The translations under genes and the position numbers were made by a program. The notes under the pieces were generated by a model, which was given only the letters and a program-made list of their open reading frames with translations, did not search any database and had not been told where the DNA came from. Shown in pieces: positions 44,132 through 51,863 of a stretch of DNA of 64,000 bases; positions within the stretch are counted from its first letter, which is position 1, and the number at the start of each line of letters is the position of its first letter. The stretch lies in assembly GCA_964512285.1 (NCBI GenBank), contig CAZEJO010000001.1, positions 45,244 through 109,243 on the forward strand, in the 5' to 3' direction. The DNA is from SM23-28-2 sp964512285. Lineage in GTDB: Bacteria; Chloroflexota; Dehalococcoidia; SM23-28-2.

Positions 44132-44410
44132 GTGTCGAACGTGGGTGAAGGACGGCCGAGGCGAAGGCGACGGCGAGAGCGGGGGCCGACGGAGAAGGAG
44201 CTTCTGCGCAAGCTGGCGATGGTGGAGAGGTTTGTGGTGGAGTGCCAGACGTGCCAGTCGGAGAACCCGCAGCACTGGCAGTACTGCGCGGAGTGCGGGG
44301 CGCGGCTGGCGACGGCCTGCCCGGGGTGCGGCTGCCCGCTGCCGCCGGTGGGCGCTCGCTACTGCCCTCACTGCGGGATGGAGCTTCCGAGGGAGGAAGG
44401 CGAGGCGTAG
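44132..44410 (+). CDS. Double zinc-ribbon protein
   Basis: This 92-residue protein has a basic, Arg-rich start (RPRRRRRRER) followed by two zinc ribbons: CQTCQSENPQHWQYCAECG and CPGCGCPLPPVGARYCPHCG, both of the CxxC...CxxC form. It is typical of small adapter proteins that bind nucleic acids or protein partners; no catalytic motif is present. It begins at a GTG eight bases after the Nudix stop, so the two are probably co-transcribed. A terminator hairpin follows. Confidence 0.8.
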   Translation: MSNVGEGRPRRRRRRERGPTEKELLRKLAMVERFVVECQTCQSENPQHWQYCAECGARLATACPGCGCPLPPVGARYCPHCGMELPREEGEA

Positions 44411-44428
44411 GCCCAATTTGATTGTGTT

Positions 44429-44445
44429 CGCGAAAAGTTTTCGCG
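44429..44445. repeat. 17-bp perfect palindrome
   Basis: Eight-base arms around a single central G, immediately downstream of the zinc-ribbon gene. It could be a protein binding site or a second hairpin ahead of the terminator. Confidence 0.7.
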
Positions 44446-44462
44446 GTGGTATTTGGTGAGCG

Positions 44463-44492
44463 GCCCGCCAGATAGGCGGGCGTTTGATTGTT
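44463..44492 (+). terminator. Rho-independent terminator after the zinc-ribbon gene
   Basis: A perfect 7-bp GC stem (GCCCGCC with GGCGGGC) around a 5-base loop, followed by a T-rich tail. From here to 44669 no gene is seen. Confidence 0.7.
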
Positions 44493-44669
44493 CTGGGCGC
44501 TGAGGCCGCGCGCGGCAGGCCGATTTTCATGACACGTCTAGCTTAGGCGAGGGAAGGGGCGAAGGCCAAGGGGGGAGTGGCACGGAGCGGGGCCTAGGAG
44601 CGGCGCACGCGGTGCCGCGTTTGACTGGCTGGGACATTTCGGGTATGATGGCCCCAAGACAGGGAACAC

Positions 44670-45461
44670 ATGTTCGCTCAAGGAAGATTCTGTGTGGCGA
44701 GCGGAGGAGTGAAGCCAGTGGACGAGGAGATACGCACTCAGTTGGTAATAGTGGCGGCCCAAGCGCGAGAGCTATCCGAAGCGCTGGGTAATAGCAAGGC
44801 GGAGCGATTGGAGACCAGGGATCACACTCACCACTTCTATAACAACCTGCTGACGAAAGCCCACGAGTTGCTCGGCGACTCTGCCACGAGAAAGCTCTTG
44901 CCGTCAGGTATCCACCCAGCCGGTTCCGCCCTTACGATGGCCAAGTCGGACGTAATGGCCGGAGCAGCGCAATTGGCAAGCGTCCTTGAGAAGCTACTCG
45001 GCCAGGAGTCAGGCAGGGTGGAGGAACTGGAGCGGGAGAAGCAGGCTCTCGAGGCCAAGGTGCTCGAGGCGGAGGCACGCGCGGTCACCATCAAAGACGA
45101 CGAACTCCTCGACCGATGTGTCGATCTGCTGTTGAAGCCAGGCAAAGCAGACATAGCCGTCGGGGCTGCATGCACCGTATTGGAACACAGGATTCGCAAG
45201 GTGGCCGGACTTCCTAAGGGTGTGGTTGGGGTCAAGCTTGTTGAACAAGCGCTCGGCAAGAACGGCAAGCTGGTAACTAGCGACGTAGAGGCTGAGCAAG
45301 AGGGGTTTCACTTGCTCTGTCGCGGGGTCATTGGCTTCTTCAAGAACCCCACATCGCACCGCGTGATTGAGGATTACGACCTCACACGCGCACGCCAAGT
45401 GGTGGGCCTGATCGACACTCTCCTGCAGCTATTGCGTGAAGCCAAGAAGCGATCTGACTAG
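44670..45461 (+). CDS. Protein with C-terminal Ymh-like (TIGR02391-type) domain
   Basis: This 263-residue protein has a helical N-terminal part, a short coiled-coil (EELEREKQALEAKVLEAEA, residues ~117-135), and a C-terminal region with GFHLLCRGVIGFFKNPTSHR. That block resembles the Ymh/TIGR02391 family, which is often found beside defence or prophage genes and is thought to be related to HEPN ribonucleases. The HEPN motif RNPxxH reads KNPTSH here, so the arginine is replaced by lysine. The function is unknown. AGGGA precedes the ATG. Confidence 0.6.
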   Translation: MFAQGRFCVASGGVKPVDEEIRTQLVIVAAQARELSEALGNSKAERLETRDHTHHFYNNLLTKAHELLGDSATRKLLPSGIHPAGSALTMAKSDVMAGAAQLASVLEKLLGQESGRVEELEREKQALEAKVLEAEARAVTIKDDELLDRCVDLLLKPGKADIAVGAACTVLEHRIRKVAGLPKGVVGVKLVEQALGKNGKLVTSDVEAEQEGFHLLCRGVIGFFKNPTSHRVIEDYDLTRARQVVGLIDTLLQLLREAKKRSD

Positions 45462-45507
45462 GGGTACGGCCACCCCACCGCCACCACGAACCGGGCGAGG
45501 GCGTTAA

Positions 45508-46179
45508 CTAGCTGCGGATCTGCAAGTCAACCGACTTGATGGCTTCCATGGCGCCGAGGTAGAACCCAACCACCGCGGCTTCCAGTCTGGATCTTCCGTC
45601 GGGGTTCAGTTTGCGTCCAAGTCGATCTAGAAGCGTGTCTGTCAGCATGGATGCGGTAATTCCCCTATTCCAAGCCTGGTCGGTGCCTATGCGATTCGCA
45701 ACATAGGCGACGGAATCTTTGTCTATGCCTGCTTTGCCCCATTTGAGGGCGAAGTCCAATCTTGACCTGGCGATGACGGCATTCGATGCCTGGCGGCTTC
45801 GTCCACCGGGTATCTCGCCAGGGGAACGTGCGATAGCTTTGCTGTAATCGGTTATAGCCTCCCAAATGTCAAGCCATCCGTTTTCCTCTAGGTAATTCTT
45901 AGTAAAGACAACCTGCGGTATAGTCCGGTCGGGTTTCAGGCGATGCTGCCACGCCAGGCCGAAGAGTTCAAGACGTAGTGTATTTGCCTCCTTCTGCAAT
46001 AAGGTTTTGTCGACCGTCGCGAATGACTCATCGGCCTCCGTAACGAATTCAAGAAGGCTCTCCGACAAGGACGAACTTACGTCGGTGTCAGCGATGACTG
46101 GGCGGAAAACGTATGAATCATAGAATTTGCGGCAGAACTCTTCGACTCCTACTTTAGGTTTGCTGCTGAATAGGCCCAT
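45508..46179 (-). CDS. Hypothetical protein, unknown function
   Basis: This 223-residue, mostly helical protein has no motif I recognise. It has no signal peptide and no clear membrane segment; the start MGLFSSKPK is basic and could be modified or membrane-associated. It is convergent with the Ymh-like gene, and the next gene on its side is another orphan. A ribosome site is not obvious, but the codon use over the frame and the absence of better frames support it. Confidence 0.5.
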   Translation of the reverse strand: MGLFSSKPKVGVEEFCRKFYDSYVFRPVIADTDVSSSLSESLLEFVTEADESFATVDKTLLQKEANTLRLELFGLAWQHRLKPDRTIPQVVFTKNYLEENGWLDIWEAITDYSKAIARSPGEIPGGRSRQASNAVIARSRLDFALKWGKAGIDKDSVAYVANRIGTDQAWNRGITASMLTDTLLDRLGRKLNPDGRSRLEAAVVGFYLGAMEAIKSVDLQIRS

Positions 46180-46327
46180 CTGGCTGCCTCTCCCTTCGAC
46201 CAGCTTGCGCGGCCATTCTACCCGCAGGCGCTACGGTTGGCAAGGGAAGAAGCCGCCGCGTCACCACGCTGTGGCTAGGAGCGGCGCATGCGGTTGCCGA
46301 GGGTGGGTTCGAGCGCCAGATCGGCGC

Positions 46328-47065
46328 TCACTGGCTTCCCTCCTCCGGCTCCTGCGCGGCGTGGCGGGTGGCCCAGGCGGCCACCTTCGTCGCCAGCTCG
46401 TCGCTGCGGCGGCTCCAGTCGCTGTCCTGTAGCGATGGGAAGGACTGGGCCAGGAGGTGGTGGAGGAGGGTCGCCGTCTCGTAGGCGAGGTCGAGGAAGG
46501 TGAGGAGGCGGCGGCGCTGATAGAAGGGACCGCTGCGAAGGGTGCCCTTGCTGTCGAGGGCGCCGGAGACGGAGGCGGCGGAGGGGTGGGCGAACCGGCT
46601 GAGGTCGTGGAAGATCTGCCCCAGGGCGGGCTCCGGGTGCTCGTGCTCGCTGGCGTCCTGGGCGAGGGCGGCGGCCAGGGCCTCCCTCATGCGGGACGGG
46701 CTGGGCCAGTCGGCGCTCTCGCCTCTGAGCGCGGCGGCGTCCTGGGGGCTGGCGTTCAGCCAGGTGGCCGCGAGCCAGTACTCGTAGGCGTTTCGGGCCA
46801 GCGATAGGGCCTGCACGTAGTAGCCGTCGAGGGCGAGGTTGTGGGCGGAGCGGAGGAAGTTGGCGGCGCCTCCCACCAGGAGCAGGGTTAGCCCCTGGGC
46901 CTCGTTCGGGGACTGGACCGCCTCCAGCTCGCGGAAGCCGCGCATGAGGTGGCTGAGCAGGTCGTCGGCCAGGGACATGTCGTCGCTGTGGTACTGCCAG
47001 GCCTGGCGGTGGACGGCGCGCTCGCGGTCCTCCCAGGTCGAGCCGTGCGGCAGTTGGGCGGGCAT
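46328..47065 (-). CDS. Hypothetical helical protein (HEPN-like or DUF5677-like)
   Basis: This 245-residue protein is helical, with DGYYVQALSLARNAYEYWLA near residue 90 and LSRFAHPSAASVSG later. Such patterns occur in DUF5677/HEPN-like families, where an RxxxxH-type motif can mark an RNase, but the resemblance is weak and the residues are not arranged as a clear HEPN site. It ends 5 bases after rarA stops upstream, so it may be translated with the rarA region. Function not assigned. Confidence 0.5.
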   Translation of the reverse strand: MPAQLPHGSTWEDRERAVHRQAWQYHSDDMSLADDLLSHLMRGFRELEAVQSPNEAQGLTLLLVGGAANFLRSAHNLALDGYYVQALSLARNAYEYWLAATWLNASPQDAAALRGESADWPSPSRMREALAAALAQDASEHEHPEPALGQIFHDLSRFAHPSAASVSGALDSKGTLRSGPFYQRRRLLTFLDLAYETATLLHHLLAQSFPSLQDSDWSRRSDELATKVAAWATRHAAQEPEEGSQ

Positions 47066-47070
47066 AGGCG

Positions 47071-48435
47071 CTAGTCCTGGGGCTCGCTTTCGCCCCGCAG
47101 CCGGCGCAGGCGCTCGCGGATGGTGCGCTCGAAGCCCTGGTCGGAGGGGTCGTAGTAGCGGCGGCCGCGGAGCTTATCGGGGAGGAACTGCTGGGGCACG
47201 TAGTGGCCGGGGAAGTGGTGAGCGTACTTGTAGTCCTTGCCGTAGCCCTTCTCCTTCATCAGGTCGGTGACGGGGTTGCGCAGGTGGAGAGGGACGGGCT
47301 CGTTGCGGGTCTCGCGGACGTCGCGGCGGGCCTTCTCGTAGGCAGCGAGGGCGGAGTTGCTCTTGGGGGCGGAGGCCAGGTAGATGACGGCCTCGGCGAG
47401 GGGGAGGAAGCCCTCGGGCATGCCGACGAAGTGGACGGCCTGCTGGGCGGCCATCGCCACGACCAGGGCCTGGGGGTCGGCGAGGCCGACGTCCTCGGCG
47501 GCGAGGATGACCATGCGGCGGACGACGAACAGGGGGTCCTCGCCGGCCTCGAGCATGCGGGCGAGCCAGTAGAGGGCGGCATCGGGGTCGGAGCCGCGCA
47601 TCGACTTGATGAAAGCAGAGATGGTGTCGTAGTGGTAATCGCCGGCCTTGTCGTAGACGGAGGTGCGGCGCTGGAGGGCCTCCTCGAAGTCGGAGAGGGT
47701 GATGGTGCGGAGGCCGCGGTCGTCGGGCTGGACGGTGGCGGCGGCCAGCTCGAGGGCGTTGAGGGCGACGCGGGCATCGCCACCGGAGGCCTGGGCGAGG
47801 CTGGCGAGGGCGTCGTCGTCCACATGCGGGCGCAGGCGGGCGAGGCCGCGCTCGTCGTCGGCCATGGCGCGGCGGAGGATGACCTCGATCTGCTCGGGCG
47901 AGAGGGGGTTGAGGGTGTAGACGCGGCAGCGGGAGAGCAGGGGGGATATGACCTCGAAGGAGGGGTTCTCGGTGGTGGCGCCGATGAGGGTGACGACGCC
48001 GTCCTCGACATAAGGTAGAATCACGTCCTGCTGGGCCTTGTTGAAGCGATGGATCTCGTCGATGAAAAGGATGGTGCGCTGGCCTAACATGCCGCGCCGG
48101 TTCTGAGCCTCATCGACGATCTGGCGGAGGTCGGCGACGCCAGCGGTGACGGCGGAGATGGGTGCGAAGTGGGACTGGGTGAGGCTGGCGACGATGCGGG
48201 CGAGGGTGGTCTTGCCGCTGCCGGGCGGCCCCCAGAAGACCATCGAGGGCACCTGGTCGGTCTCGATGCTCTTGCGCAGCATGCGGCCCTCGCCCACGAT
48301 GTGCTCTTGGCCCAGGAACTCGTCGAAGTTGCGAGGGCGCATGCGGGCAGCCAGGGGGGCCTCGCGCTGGGTGCGGGCGCGGGCCTGGGCGGCGAACATA
48401 TCCGAGGGTTTGCTTTTGCCCTTCTTGGCTGGCAT
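47071..48435 (-). CDS. rarA: Replication-associated recombination protein RarA (MgsA) AAA+ ATPase
   Basis: This 454-residue AAA+ protein has MRPRNFDEFLGQEHIVGEG, Walker A WGPPGSGKTTLARI, Walker B TILFIDEIHRFNKAQQD, and sensor 1 IGATTENPSFEV. The C-terminal half carries the RarA-specific YDTISAFIKSMRGSDPDAAL and GLADPQALVVA regions. It acts at stalled forks and is widespread in bacteria. It shares its family with eukaryotic WRNIP1. Its N-terminus faces the alpha/beta hydrolase gene with a 48-base gap. Confidence 0.95.
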   Translation of the reverse strand: MPAKKGKSKPSDMFAAQARARTQREAPLAARMRPRNFDEFLGQEHIVGEGRMLRKSIETDQVPSMVFWGPPGSGKTTLARIVASLTQSHFAPISAVTAGVADLRQIVDEAQNRRGMLGQRTILFIDEIHRFNKAQQDVILPYVEDGVVTLIGATTENPSFEVISPLLSRCRVYTLNPLSPEQIEVILRRAMADDERGLARLRPHVDDDALASLAQASGGDARVALNALELAAATVQPDDRGLRTITLSDFEEALQRRTSVYDKAGDYHYDTISAFIKSMRGSDPDAALYWLARMLEAGEDPLFVVRRMVILAAEDVGLADPQALVVAMAAQQAVHFVGMPEGFLPLAEAVIYLASAPKSNSALAAYEKARRDVRETRNEPVPLHLRNPVTDLMKEKGYGKDYKYAHHFPGHYVPQQFLPDKLRGRRYYDPSDQGFERTIRERLRRLRGESEPQD

Positions 48436-48483
48436 CTCGAACAGATTATCGCATGTTGGGGCAAGGACGGCCAGTGCGAGGGG

Positions 48484-49296
48484 TCAGTCGCGGGGATGCT
48501 TGGCCAGGAACCCTAGCAGCGCTCGGTTGAACGCCTCCGGCTGCTCGAGGTTGAGCAGGTGGCCGGCGTCGGGGATGACCTCGATGCGGGCGGTGGCGAT
48601 GTTGGCGGCCAGGATCTCGGCGATGAGGCGGAAGTCGGGCAGGTCCATCTCGCCGACCAGCACCAGCGTGGGCGCGCTGACCTCGTGCAGGCGGTCGATG
48701 ACCTGCCACTGCGGCTGGGGGTACTCGGTCTCGTCGAGGTAGTCGCGGGCGGGGTAGGCCAGGACGATGCTCTTGAGGAAATCGAAGCGGTCGGGGAAGC
48801 GGCGGACGCCGTCGAACAGGGGATGCGTCAGCCAGACCTGATCGAGGGCGGTTCGCGGCCCCTCGCTGCGGGCGACGCGCACCAGCTCCTCGACGGCGTC
48901 GGCGTACTCGGGCGAGTAGTCGAAGCCGGGCACGGTGGAGTCGACGAGCACCAGGGAGGCGATGCGCTGGGGGTGATCGAGGGCGAACTGGAGGGCGATG
49001 CCGCCGCCCATGGAGAGCGCTACCAGATGGGCGGGCACGTCGACTTTCAGGTGGTCGAGGAGGTCGCGCAGGTCGAGGGAGTAGTTCTGGTAAGTGTAGC
49101 TGCTGGCAGGGGCCTCGCTCTGGCCGTGGCCGCGGACGTCGTAGCGGACGACGCGATAGCCGCCGTCGACGAGGGGCGCGACCTGGGCGTCCCACAGGCG
49201 GAGGTCGAGGGTGTGGCCGTGGATGAGCACGACCGGCGGGCCCTGGCCGGCCTCCTCGTAGAAGGTGGCGATGTCGTTAGTCGAGACGTGAGGCAT
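48484..49296 (-). CDS. Alpha/beta hydrolase
   Basis: This 270-residue hydrolase has the oxyanion HG motif GPPVVLIHGHTLDLRLW and the nucleophile elbow LVALSMGGGIALQF (Ser in SMGG). An acidic residue in VGEMDLPDF and a histidine in IPDAGHLLNLEQP complete the triad. The lid region is short. The specificity is unknown; similar proteins act on esters, lactones or epoxides. It is upstream of rarA in the same direction. Confidence 0.9.
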   Translation of the reverse strand: MPHVSTNDIATFYEEAGQGPPVVLIHGHTLDLRLWDAQVAPLVDGGYRVVRYDVRGHGQSEAPASSYTYQNYSLDLRDLLDHLKVDVPAHLVALSMGGGIALQFALDHPQRIASLVLVDSTVPGFDYSPEYADAVEELVRVARSEGPRTALDQVWLTHPLFDGVRRFPDRFDFLKSIVLAYPARDYLDETEYPQPQWQVIDRLHEVSAPTLVLVGEMDLPDFRLIAEILAANIATARIEVIPDAGHLLNLEQPEAFNRALLGFLAKHPRD

Positions 49297-49352
49297 GGCG
49301 ATAGACCTGCATTATCGGATCGGAGGCGACAAAACGCAACCCCCGGCTCGAG

Positions 49353-49976
49353 CTAGCGGTCGATGATGTGATCGCGGATGGCCAGGGGCGGTCGCGGCGG
49401 CAGGCGGAGGCCCTTCTTGGGGTAGCCGAGGGCGATGAGGGCCTGCGGTTGGAAGTCGGGGGGCAGGTCGAGGGTGAGGCGGACGGCGTCGGGGCAGAAG
49501 AGGGGCGCGGAGAGCCAGTAGCTAGCGAGGCCGCGGGCGTGAGCGGCCAGCATCAGGCTTTGTATGGCAGCGCCCAGGCTCTGGACGAACATGAGCTCCT
49601 CTGCTCGCCGGCGGCGCTCGTCGGGCCAGGGGCGCTGGGCATCGCTGACGACGCCGGCCAGGATGAGGACGGGCGCGGCAGCGAGGCGGGCTCGCGAGCG
49701 GTCCAGCAGGCGGCGGATGCGCGCCTCGGGCACGCCGTCGCGCTGTAGGTCCTGGCGCCAGCGCTCGCTCATGGCGTCGGTCAGGGCAGCCCTGGCGTCG
49801 GCGGAGAGGATGACGAAGCGCCAGGGGCGGCTGTGGTGGGGGGCGGGGGCCAGGCAGGCGGCGGCGATGACCTCCTCGACGAGGGCTGGCTGCACGGGGC
49901 GCGAGGCGAACTGGCGGACGGACCGGCGGCCGGCGAGAGCGGCGTCGAGGGTCATGGGGGGCATGGCGGTGGTCAT
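49353..49976 (-). CDS. FbiB C-terminal-like FMN nitroreductase (F420 pathway)
   Basis: This 207-residue nitroreductase has RRSVRQFASRPVQPALVEEV, AACLAPAPHHSRPWRFV, and a late ARGLASYWLSAPLFCPD. The APAPHHSRPWRF block matches the C-terminal domain of mycobacterial FbiB, which reduces the dehydro-F420-0 precursor with FMNH2. It lies 217 bases downstream of cofC, and cofD is just beyond, so a role in F420 maturation is likely. In actinobacteria this domain is fused to the CofE glutamate ligase, but here it is alone. Confidence 0.8.
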   Translation of the reverse strand: MTTAMPPMTLDAALAGRRSVRQFASRPVQPALVEEVIAAACLAPAPHHSRPWRFVILSADARAALTDAMSERWRQDLQRDGVPEARIRRLLDRSRARLAAAPVLILAGVVSDAQRPWPDERRRRAEELMFVQSLGAAIQSLMLAAHARGLASYWLSAPLFCPDAVRLTLDLPPDFQPQALIALGYPKKGLRLPPRPPLAIRDHIIDR

Positions 49977-50018
49977 GCTAGTCCGTGGTAGTCATGATGA
50001 GCTTGCCCAAGAAGCACT

Positions 50019-50107
50019 CCGCTCATGGTGAGCCTATCTAGAATACTCCGCTCGTGGTGAGCCTATCTAGAATACTCCGCTCATGGTGAGCTTGTCGAAC
50101 CATGAGG
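50019..50107. repeat. 29-bp tandem repeat ending in a REP-like hairpin
   Basis: Units of 29 bases begin at 50019 and 50048, and the next hairpin arm starts at 50077. The final hairpin (50079-50107) is the GGT-stem type with loop GAGCTTGTCGA; its last base breaks the pairing. Confidence 0.8.
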
Positions 50108-50115
50108 GTGTGTTC

Positions 50116-50144
50116 GCTCGTCCTTCGACAGGCTCAGGATGAGC
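50116..50144. repeat. REP-like hairpin, CCT-stem type
   Basis: Nine-base arms with one G-T wobble around the loop TCGACAGGCTC. It lies between the FbiB-like gene and cofC with the GGT-stem hairpin in the opposite orientation 8 bases away. The ~40 bases to the cofC stop hold degenerate partial copies. Confidence 0.85.
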
Positions 50145-50193
50145 GGATGTGGGCTCAGGATGAGGTGGGGTCACGATGAAGCGGATGTGGGGC

Positions 50194-50841
50194 TCAGGAT
50201 GAGCGGATGTGGGCTAGGGATGCCAGGAGCTGCTGGCTGCGGCTGCCGTTCGGGTGGGCGAGAACGGCGGCGAGGTCATTCGGGCGGTCGATGTCGAGGG
50301 CAAGAGAGGGGAGGGGCAATACTGCGAGCGGGAGGCCGTGGGCCGTTGCCTCGCGCTGGTGGGCGGCCGAGCTGCGGTGGCCGAAGCGGAAGGGGATGAG
50401 GCCGGGCGGTTGTAGGGCGAGGGCGTTGGTGCCGCCGCTGCGCGAGGGGCAGAGGACAATCGACGGGTTGGCATTTATGCGGTTAAGGATAGCCTCTACG
50501 TCGGCGGCCGTGGCCAGGGGCACGTCGACGGGGAGGACGAGGAGGCCGCTGGCGCCTTGCTCGGAGAGCGCGTTCGAGGCGAAGGTGAGGGCGGCGTTCA
50601 GACCGCGGGGCTTCGGCGGCTCGCGGATGGGCTGAGCGCCCAGCTTGCGGGCGAAGGCGAGCACGTCGGCGTCGGGGCTGACGACGGCGGTGGTGGCGAC
50701 GGCGGGCACGCTCGCCAGCAGGCCGACGACGTCCTCGAGCATGGCCATGACCAGGGCCTGGCGCTGGTCGTCGGAGAGGACGGGGCGGAGGCGGCTCTTG
50801 GAGTGGCGCAGGGCCTTGACCGGCACCAGGGCGGCGATCAT
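50194..50841 (-). CDS. cofC: 2-phospho-L-lactate guanylyltransferase-type enzyme, CofC
   Basis: This 215-residue enzyme has the nucleotidyltransferase start VPVKALRHSKSRL, with VVSPDADVLAFARK, PRGLNAAL, LLVLPVDVPLATAADVE, and a terminal LDIDRPNDLAAVL. It activates 2-phospholactate, phosphoenolpyruvate or 3-phosphoglycerate with GTP to form the substrate of CofD. The ATG overlaps the cofD stop by four bases (ATGA). The last 30 residues end near the hairpin repeats. Confidence 0.92.
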   Translation of the reverse strand: MIAALVPVKALRHSKSRLRPVLSDDQRQALVMAMLEDVVGLLASVPAVATTAVVSPDADVLAFARKLGAQPIREPPKPRGLNAALTFASNALSEQGASGLLVLPVDVPLATAADVEAILNRINANPSIVLCPSRSGGTNALALQPPGLIPFRFGHRSSAAHQREATAHGLPLAVLPLPSLALDIDRPNDLAAVLAHPNGSRSQQLLASLAHIRSS

Positions 50842-51860
50842 GCTTTCTTCTTTCGTATCGCGTCCAGCACGCAGCGGGCGAGGGCGGCTTTCTCCTCCAT
50901 CCCCTTCATTATCGTATCGGTGACGGCTACGTCCAAGCGCAGGGCCTCGATGCGGGCGCGGTCGGCGGCGTCGGCGACATCGATCACAAGGCAGTCGAGG
51001 AAGTCTTCGTAGAGCCAGCCGATCTGCCAGGCGCTGACCTCCATGCGCAGGCCCTCCATCATCTTGGCGGCCGGGCCCTTGATGACGGCGCCGCCGACGA
51101 TGGGGCTGACGGCCACCACGCGCGCCTTGGTTTCGCGCAGGGCCTGGCGGACGCCGGGCAGGGCGAGGATGGGGCCGATGCTGACGATGGGGTTGCTGGG
51201 GGCGATGATGACGCCCTCGGCTTTGGTGATGGCGTCGATGACGCCGGGCGCAGGCTTGGCGTCCTCGATGCCGGCGAGCTTGAGGCCGCGGAAGGGGTCG
51301 GCGGCCTGGCGCTTCACAAGGTACTCCTGGAAGTCGATCAGACCGTCGGGGGTCTCGACGCGCGTGCGGAGGGGGTCGTTGGTCATGGGCAGGATGGTGA
51401 CGTCGAGGGCGAAGGCGCGGGCGATCTCGGCGGTGGCTTCGGACATGGTGCGGCCCTGGCGGAGGAGGTAGGTGCGCTGGATGGAGGTGGCGAGGTCGCG
51501 GTCGCCGAGGGAGAACCAGGTTTCGTGGCCGAAGCGGGCGAGGGCGTCGAGGGCGTGGAAGGTGTCGCCGGCGAGGCCCCAGCCGGGGTCCTCGTTGACC
51601 AGAGGCAGTTTAGGCAATGGCTCGCCACCCCCGCCTGAAGGCGGGGGCATGGATGCCGTCCCGTTTACGGGGCGGTCTGGGGAGAATTCGCTCGCCAGGT
51701 GATAGATGACGATGTCGATATCGGGCGAGACGTGGAGGCCGAACATCTCGAGGTCGTCGCCGGTGTTGGAGACGATGGTGACGTCCTTCTGGGGGACGAC
51801 CTGGACGAGGCCCTGGAGGAAGCGGGCGGCGCCAACGCCGCCGGAAAGTACGGTGATCAT
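50838..51860 (-). CDS. cofD: 2-phospho-L-lactate transferase-type enzyme, CofD, with palindrome-encoded insert
   Basis: This 340-residue enzyme joins the lactyl or glyceryl phosphate group to the FO deazaflavin in F420 synthesis. It has TVLSGGVGAARFLQGL, IVSNTGDDLEMFGLHVSPD, WFSLGDRDLATSIQRT, IIAPSNPIVSIGPILALPG and SPIVGGAVIKGPAAKMMEG. Near residue 75 a Pro/Gly-rich stretch of about 30 residues (SMPPPSGGGGEPLPKLP) interrupts the usual core and is encoded by a DNA palindrome; see that repeat. The enzyme otherwise looks intact. It is the first gene of the cofD-cofC pair. Confidence 0.92.
   Translation of the reverse strand: MITVLSGGVGAARFLQGLVQVVPQKDVTIVSNTGDDLEMFGLHVSPDIDIVIYHLASEFSPDRPVNGTASMPPPSGGGGEPLPKLPLVNEDPGWGLAGDTFHALDALARFGHETWFSLGDRDLATSIQRTYLLRQGRTMSEATAEIARAFALDVTILPMTNDPLRTRVETPDGLIDFQEYLVKRQAADPFRGLKLAGIEDAKPAPGVIDAITKAEGVIIAPSNPIVSIGPILALPGVRQALRETKARVVAVSPIVGGAVIKGPAAKMMEGLRMEVSAWQIGWLYEDFLDCLVIDVADAADRARIEALRLDVAVTDTIMKGMEEKAALARCVLDAIRKKKA
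51628..51647. repeat. Palindrome inside cofD
   Basis: CCCCCGCC and GGCGGGGG flank a 4-base TGAA loop, a perfect 8-bp stem in the coding region. It encodes part of the extra Pro/Gly-rich segment of CofD and keeps the reading frame. Confidence 0.85.
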
Positions 51861-51863
51861 GGC

